NCBI RefSeq assembly: GCF_009674685.1
Contig: NZ_WKJI01000001.1
Location: 310,001 to 374,000 of the forward strand
Direction: 5' to 3'
Length of the DNA: 64,000 nt
Source of the DNA: Pedobacter puniceum
GTDB taxonomy: Bacteria; Bacteroidota; Bacteroidia; Sphingobacteriales; Sphingobacteriaceae
In this document: piece by piece, positions 59,857 through 64,000 of the stretch
Layout of the letters: each line of letters begins with the position of its first letter
Numbering within the stretch: the first letter of the stretch is position 1
Translations under genes and position numbers: made by a program
The notes under the pieces: model-generated
What the model saw: only the letters and a program-made list of their open reading frames with translations
What the model was told of the DNA's origin: nothing
Databases searched by the model: none

Positions 59857-61389
59857 ATGCAAGAGAAAATCCTCATTCTAGATTTCGGCTCGCAATATAC
59901 CCAATTGATAGCCCGTAGGGTAAGAGAGCTTAATGTTTACTGCGAAATCCATCCTTTTAACAAGGTTCCAGCAATTGATGAATATACAAAAGGTGTAATC
60001 CTATCCGGAAGCCCATCTTCTGTAAGACAAGCCGATGCTCCACAAGTAGATTTCAAACAGTTTCATGAGAAACTACCTTTATTAGGCGTTTGTTATGGCG
60101 CACAGTATATGGCTCAACATTCTGGAGGACAGGTTGTAGCTTCAGAAATTAGAGAGTATGGAAGAGCAAATTTAGAGTACATTCATGCTAATAATCCTTT
60201 ACTACATGGTATTCCTGCAAAATCTCAGGTATGGATGTCTCATGGAGATACCATCAAAGAAATTCCTTCCAATTTTGAAGTTATTGCCAGCACAGATACT
60301 GTAAAAGTTGCTGCTTATCAAGTAAAAGGAACGCAAACTTACGGTATACAATTTCATCCAGAAGTAACCCATTCTACAGATGGTAAGCAACTATTGCAAA
60401 ACTTTTTGGTAGATATTTGTGGCTGCTCGCAAGATTGGACTCCACACGCTTTCGCGGATATTACCATTGAGGATTTAAAAAGCCAATTAGGTGATGATAA
60501 AGTAGTTTTGGGTTTATCAGGAGGGGTAGATTCATCTGTTGCGGCATTGCTTTTGCATAAAGCTATTGGCAAAAATTTACATTGTATTTTTGTTGATAAT
60601 GGCTTACTACGTAAGAATGAGTTCGAATCTGTTTTAGAATCGTATAAAGATTTAGGCTTAAACGTAAAAGGCGTTAATGCTAAACAATTATTTTACGATG
60701 CCTTAGCCGGTTTAACAGATCCAGAGCATAAAAGAAAAGCTATTGGACGAGTTTTTATTGAGGTTTTTGATGATGAAGCGCATCAAATTTCTGATGTAAA
60801 ATGGTTGGCACAAGGTACTATTTATCCAGATGTGATAGAATCAGTATCAGTTAACGGTGGTCCATCTGCAACTATAAAATCTCATCACAATGTGGGTGGT
60901 TTACCAGATTTTATGAAGCTTAAAATTGTAGAGCCTTTAAAATCACTGTTTAAAGACGAAGTTAGAAGAGTTGGTAAAGCATTAGGTTTGCCAGAGAATA
61001 TCTTAAACAGACATCCTTTCCCAGGGCCAGGTTTAGGTATTAGAATATTAGGAGAGGTTACTCCAGAAAAAGTAGCTATCTTACAAGAAGCAGACTATAT
61101 CTACATAGAAAACCTAAAAAAAGCAGGTTGGTATGATAGAGTTTGGCAAGCAGGAACCATTTACTTACCAATACAATCTGTTGGGGTTATGGGAGACGAA
61201 AGAACTTACGAAAACGTTGTAAGTTTAAGAGCTGTAGAATCTGTAGATGGTATGACTGCCGATTGGAGTCATTTACCTTACGAGCTATTAGCTAAAATAT
61301 CTAATGAAATTATCAATAATGTTAAAGGTATAAACCGGGTAGTGTATGATATCAGTTCTAAACCGCCTGCTACCATTGAGTGGGAGTAG
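59857..61389 (+). CDS. guaA: GMP synthase (glutamine-hydrolysing)
   Basis: [49 protein letters not shown]. Start trimmed from 59851 to ATG 59857. Confidence 0.97.
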   Translation: MQEKILILDFGSQYTQLIARRVRELNVYCEIHPFNKVPAIDEYTKGVILSGSPSSVRQADAPQVDFKQFHEKLPLLGVCYGAQYMAQHSGGQVVASEIREYGRANLEYIHANNPLLHGIPAKSQVWMSHGDTIKEIPSNFEVIASTDTVKVAAYQVKGTQTYGIQFHPEVTHSTDGKQLLQNFLVDICGCSQDWTPHAFADITIEDLKSQLGDDKVVLGLSGGVDSSVAALLLHKAIGKNLHCIFVDNGLLRKNEFESVLESYKDLGLNVKGVNAKQLFYDALAGLTDPEHKRKAIGRVFIEVFDDEAHQISDVKWLAQGTIYPDVIESVSVNGGPSATIKSHHNVGGLPDFMKLKIVEPLKSLFKDEVRRVGKALGLPENILNRHPFPGPGLGIRILGEVTPEKVAILQEADYIYIENLKKAGWYDRVWQAGTIYLPIQSVGVMGDERTYENVVSLRAVESVDGMTADWSHLPYELLAKISNEIINNVKGINRVVYDISSKPPATIEWE

Positions 61390-62608
61390 GGTTTATAGAT
61401 TACTATTTTTAGCTTTCTTGGCGGCTTGCTCGCCAAAAACTACTCCTAAAGTTGTAGAGCGTATAGAGCCTGCACCAGATAGAGAAGTTAAAATAAAGCC
61501 TAAACTAGAGACATTACCTGAAGAAAAACCAGTGGAGAAGCCAGAAATGGTTCTTTCACTGGTTCTTCCTTTTGAACTTACCAGTATTAATCATAAAACT
61601 GCGGGCTTAAAAGATATTGCCAAAGCAGAAATTGCTATAGATTTTTATCAAGGCTTTAAAATGGGGCTAGATTCTGTAGCTCACAATCAAGGAGGCAATT
61701 TCAAATTACAGGTTTACGATTCTAAAGATGACCCAGCTAATATTGCCATTCTAGCAGCTAAAGCGGGCATCAAAAACTCCGATTTAATTGTTGGTCCTAT
61801 TTTTCCTAATGGGATAAAAGCTTTTGCTACTTACAGCAAGAATATGCAAAAGTTAGTGGTTTCTCCCTTAGCAGCAGCCAGTCCAGAGCAGTTTAACAAC
61901 CCCTATTTAATTACCGTAAATAATTCTTTAGAACAGCATACTTTAAGTGCTGTTAATTTTATCAAATCTGATTTAAAGCCTAAGAAAATCATCATGATTA
62001 GAAGTGGGCAGGCAGATGAGTTTAAATTTGCTGTTCCATTTAAGAAATATCGCGATAGTTTACTTAAACAAACCGCATTTTCTGAAATTGGTATAAAAGC
62101 CATAGGTTACGAGAATGTATATAAACATTTAAATCCGGTTGGTTTAAATGTGATTGTTTTGCCAGCTACTGATAGGAATTTCTTGCTTTCCATTACCAAA
62201 GAATTATGGAAGCTAAGTTCAAATTTTCAAATTGCTGTTATTGGTCACCCAGGCTGGGAGAAACTACAGTTTTTGGATGCTACAACCATGCAAAAACTAA
62301 ACACGCATATAACCTCATCTTACAAAGTAGATTATAAAACCCCTAGAGTAGAGCAGTTTTTAGCTAAATACCGAGCGAAATATAGTTTAGAACCTAGCGA
62401 GTATGCTATTAAAGGTTTTGATATTGCTTATTATTTTGCTTCTTTAATGAGTAAAAAAGGTAAGGCTTTCGCCGATGACTTAACTAAAACCTCATTAGAA
62501 GGTTTACATAACCAACTTGATTTTGTGAAGGATGCTAAATTGGGCTATTATAACCATAGCTTAATGATTTTAAAGTATCAGGATTTTCAGCTTAAGAAGG
62601 TTAAATAA
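61376..62608 (+). CDS. periplasmic-binding-protein-like lipoprotein (ABC substrate-binding / LpoA-like fold)
   Basis: TTG 61376 gives [21 protein letters not shown] (lipobox AAC); body [32 protein letters not shown] resembles type I periplasmic-binding fold. Track start is 61346. Confidence 0.72.
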   Translation: MSGSRVYRLLFLAFLAACSPKTTPKVVERIEPAPDREVKIKPKLETLPEEKPVEKPEMVLSLVLPFELTSINHKTAGLKDIAKAEIAIDFYQGFKMGLDSVAHNQGGNFKLQVYDSKDDPANIAILAAKAGIKNSDLIVGPIFPNGIKAFATYSKNMQKLVVSPLAAASPEQFNNPYLITVNNSLEQHTLSAVNFIKSDLKPKKIIMIRSGQADEFKFAVPFKKYRDSLLKQTAFSEIGIKAIGYENVYKHLNPVGLNVIVLPATDRNFLLSITKELWKLSSNFQIAVIGHPGWEKLQFLDATTMQKLNTHITSSYKVDYKTPRVEQFLAKYRAKYSLEPSEYAIKGFDIAYYFASLMSKKGKAFADDLTKTSLEGLHNQLDFVKDAKLGYYNHSLMILKYQDFQLKKVK

Positions 62609-63772
62609 ATGAAAGCTATTCACCAATTGGCTACGGTAGAGCAAATTTTAGCTCGTTACCAGCAAGACCAGCCTTTGCATCGTTTTTTAGCGGTTTACTA
62701 TCGTCAAAATAAGCAAATGGGGTCTAAAGATCGTAAAATAGCCAGTAGGTTGGTTTACAATTACTTTAGGCTAGGTCATGCTCTTCAGCAAGAATCTTTA
62801 ATAAATCGTTTAATTGTTGCCGAGTTTCTTTGTAACACCCTTAGCAATTCATTTATTGCTTTTTATAAACCAGAATGGGAAGTTTCTATCCATTTAACCC
62901 TTGAAGAAAAGCTTGCTTTAGTAAAGCGAGAGTTTTCTGATTTTAATGTTCTAGCTATTTTTCCTTTTCATTATCATCTATCAGAAGGGATAGATACCAC
63001 TTTATTTTGTAGTAAAATTTTGGTGCAGCCAGATTTATACATCAGGGTTAGAAAAGGGGCTGAGAAGCGTTTTACAGGAACTTTACTAGATGCTGGTCTA
63101 AATTTTCAGCATCTGGGAGAACAAACCTATGCCTTAGCAAATGGCACCAAGCTAGATCATTTATTTACTGATAGAGGTTTGTATGAGGTGCAAGATTTAT
63201 CCTCGCAACAAGTAGGAAATTATTTTAAACCGCAGAAATGGGATAAATGGTGGGATTGCTGTGCAGCATCTGGCGGTAAATCATTGCTATTGCATCAGCA
63301 ACAGCCAGATATTAAACTTTTAGTTTCTGATATTAGAGCTTCTATTTTAGATAATTTGGATGAACGCTTTTTACATGCAGGTATCAGAAACTATCAGAAA
63401 AAAGTACTTGATTTAACCTTAGACCAATCTTTATACTTACATGATTATGAGTTTGATGGTATCATCCTAGATGCACCTTGTAGTGGCTCTGGTACCTGGG
63501 GAAGAACTCCAGAAATGATTAATCAGTTTGAAGAGCATACCATACAGTTTTTTCAAGATTTGCAGCGGAAAATCATCCGTAACGTTATTTCTTACCTAAA
63601 ACCTGGTAAGCCTCTTATTTACATCACTTGTTCTGTTTTTAAAGAAGAAAATGAAGCTCAGGTTGCTTGGATAAAAGAAGAGTTTAAATTGCAAGTAGAA
63701 AGTCAGGAACTTATCAAAGGCTATCAACATAAAGCCGATACCATGTTTATAGCTAGGTTAGTTAAGGCATAA
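62609..63772 (+). CDS. RsmB/NOP family RNA m5C methyltransferase
   Basis: WDCCAASGGKSLLLHQ; GIILDAPCSGSGTWGRTPEMI; ITCSVFKEENE. Confidence 0.92.
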   Translation: MKAIHQLATVEQILARYQQDQPLHRFLAVYYRQNKQMGSKDRKIASRLVYNYFRLGHALQQESLINRLIVAEFLCNTLSNSFIAFYKPEWEVSIHLTLEEKLALVKREFSDFNVLAIFPFHYHLSEGIDTTLFCSKILVQPDLYIRVRKGAEKRFTGTLLDAGLNFQHLGEQTYALANGTKLDHLFTDRGLYEVQDLSSQQVGNYFKPQKWDKWWDCCAASGGKSLLLHQQQPDIKLLVSDIRASILDNLDERFLHAGIRNYQKKVLDLTLDQSLYLHDYEFDGIILDAPCSGSGTWGRTPEMINQFEEHTIQFFQDLQRKIIRNVISYLKPGKPLIYITCSVFKEENEAQVAWIKEEFKLQVESQELIKGYQHKADTMFIARLVKA

Positions 63773-63796
63773 ATTAAAATCACTTAAGCGAATATT

Positions 63797-64000
63797 TTAC
63801 AAACCTGTATTTGTTCTAAACAGTTTTATTGCAATAGCTAAAAGAATAATACCAAAAGCTTTTCTTAAAATATGTAAACCTGTTGTGCCAAATAGTTTTT
63901 CTAAACGTAAGGTATTTTTTAAGATGATATAAACAAACAGCATATTTAGCACAATCCCCACCACAATATTTTGTGTAGCATATTCTGATTTTAGAGAGAG
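63797..64000 (-). CDS. MarC family integral membrane protein (partial, C-terminus)
   Basis: Own minus-strand translation from the window edge: ...NIVVGIVLNMLFVYIILKNTLRLEKLFGTTGLHILRKAFGIILLAIAIKLFRTNTGL*. Not in the ORF track. Confidence 0.75.
   Translation of the reverse strand, partial: LSLKSEYATQNIVVGIVLNMLFVYIILKNTLRLEKLFGTTGLHILRKAFGIILLAIAIKLFRTNTGL

Noticed and set aside
59857-63772. Genomic island inserted at the guaA 3' end
   Set aside because: guaA is a known integration site, but no integrase, attachment repeats or atypical genes follow; the downstream genes look chromosomal.

Overview
This is a 64 kb, AT-rich stretch of Bacteroidota chromosome, most like Sphingobacteriaceae/Pedobacter relatives by protein style, T9SS genes and TAnnTTTG promoters. 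It is mostly core genome. Contents include: the 5' end of an exonuclease-fused dnaE (minus strand, left edge, absent from the ORF track); mdh; a group III truncated haemoglobin; gyrB; an ECF sigma/anti-sigma/periplasmic-protein operon; a split transketolase; a four-gene T9SS-type surface module (tail-fibre-like protein, type B CTD adhesin, PorP/SprF, OmpA/PD40); bcp; kup; a Fic protein; pepF; a UbiA-family prenyltransferase; engB; ubiE-porT; nadK-porG-uppS-bamA-ompH-ompH-murI; nuoH-N without nuoA-G; amtB; a long divergent PurF paralogue; guaA; an orphan periplasmic-binding lipoprotein; an RsmB-family methyltransferase; and the 3' end of a marC-family gene (minus strand, right edge). I saw no rRNA, tRNA, CRISPR array, prophage, transposase or recognisable defence island. 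No clearly undescribed multi-gene system is evident. The observations most worth follow-up are the T9SS surface module, the exonuclease-DnaE fusion, the PurF paralogue with altered catalytic motifs, the split nuo locus, the repeated YF motif in the anti-sigma protein, and promoter -7 boxes that almost touch start codons. All calls come from reading the sequence; no database search was run.
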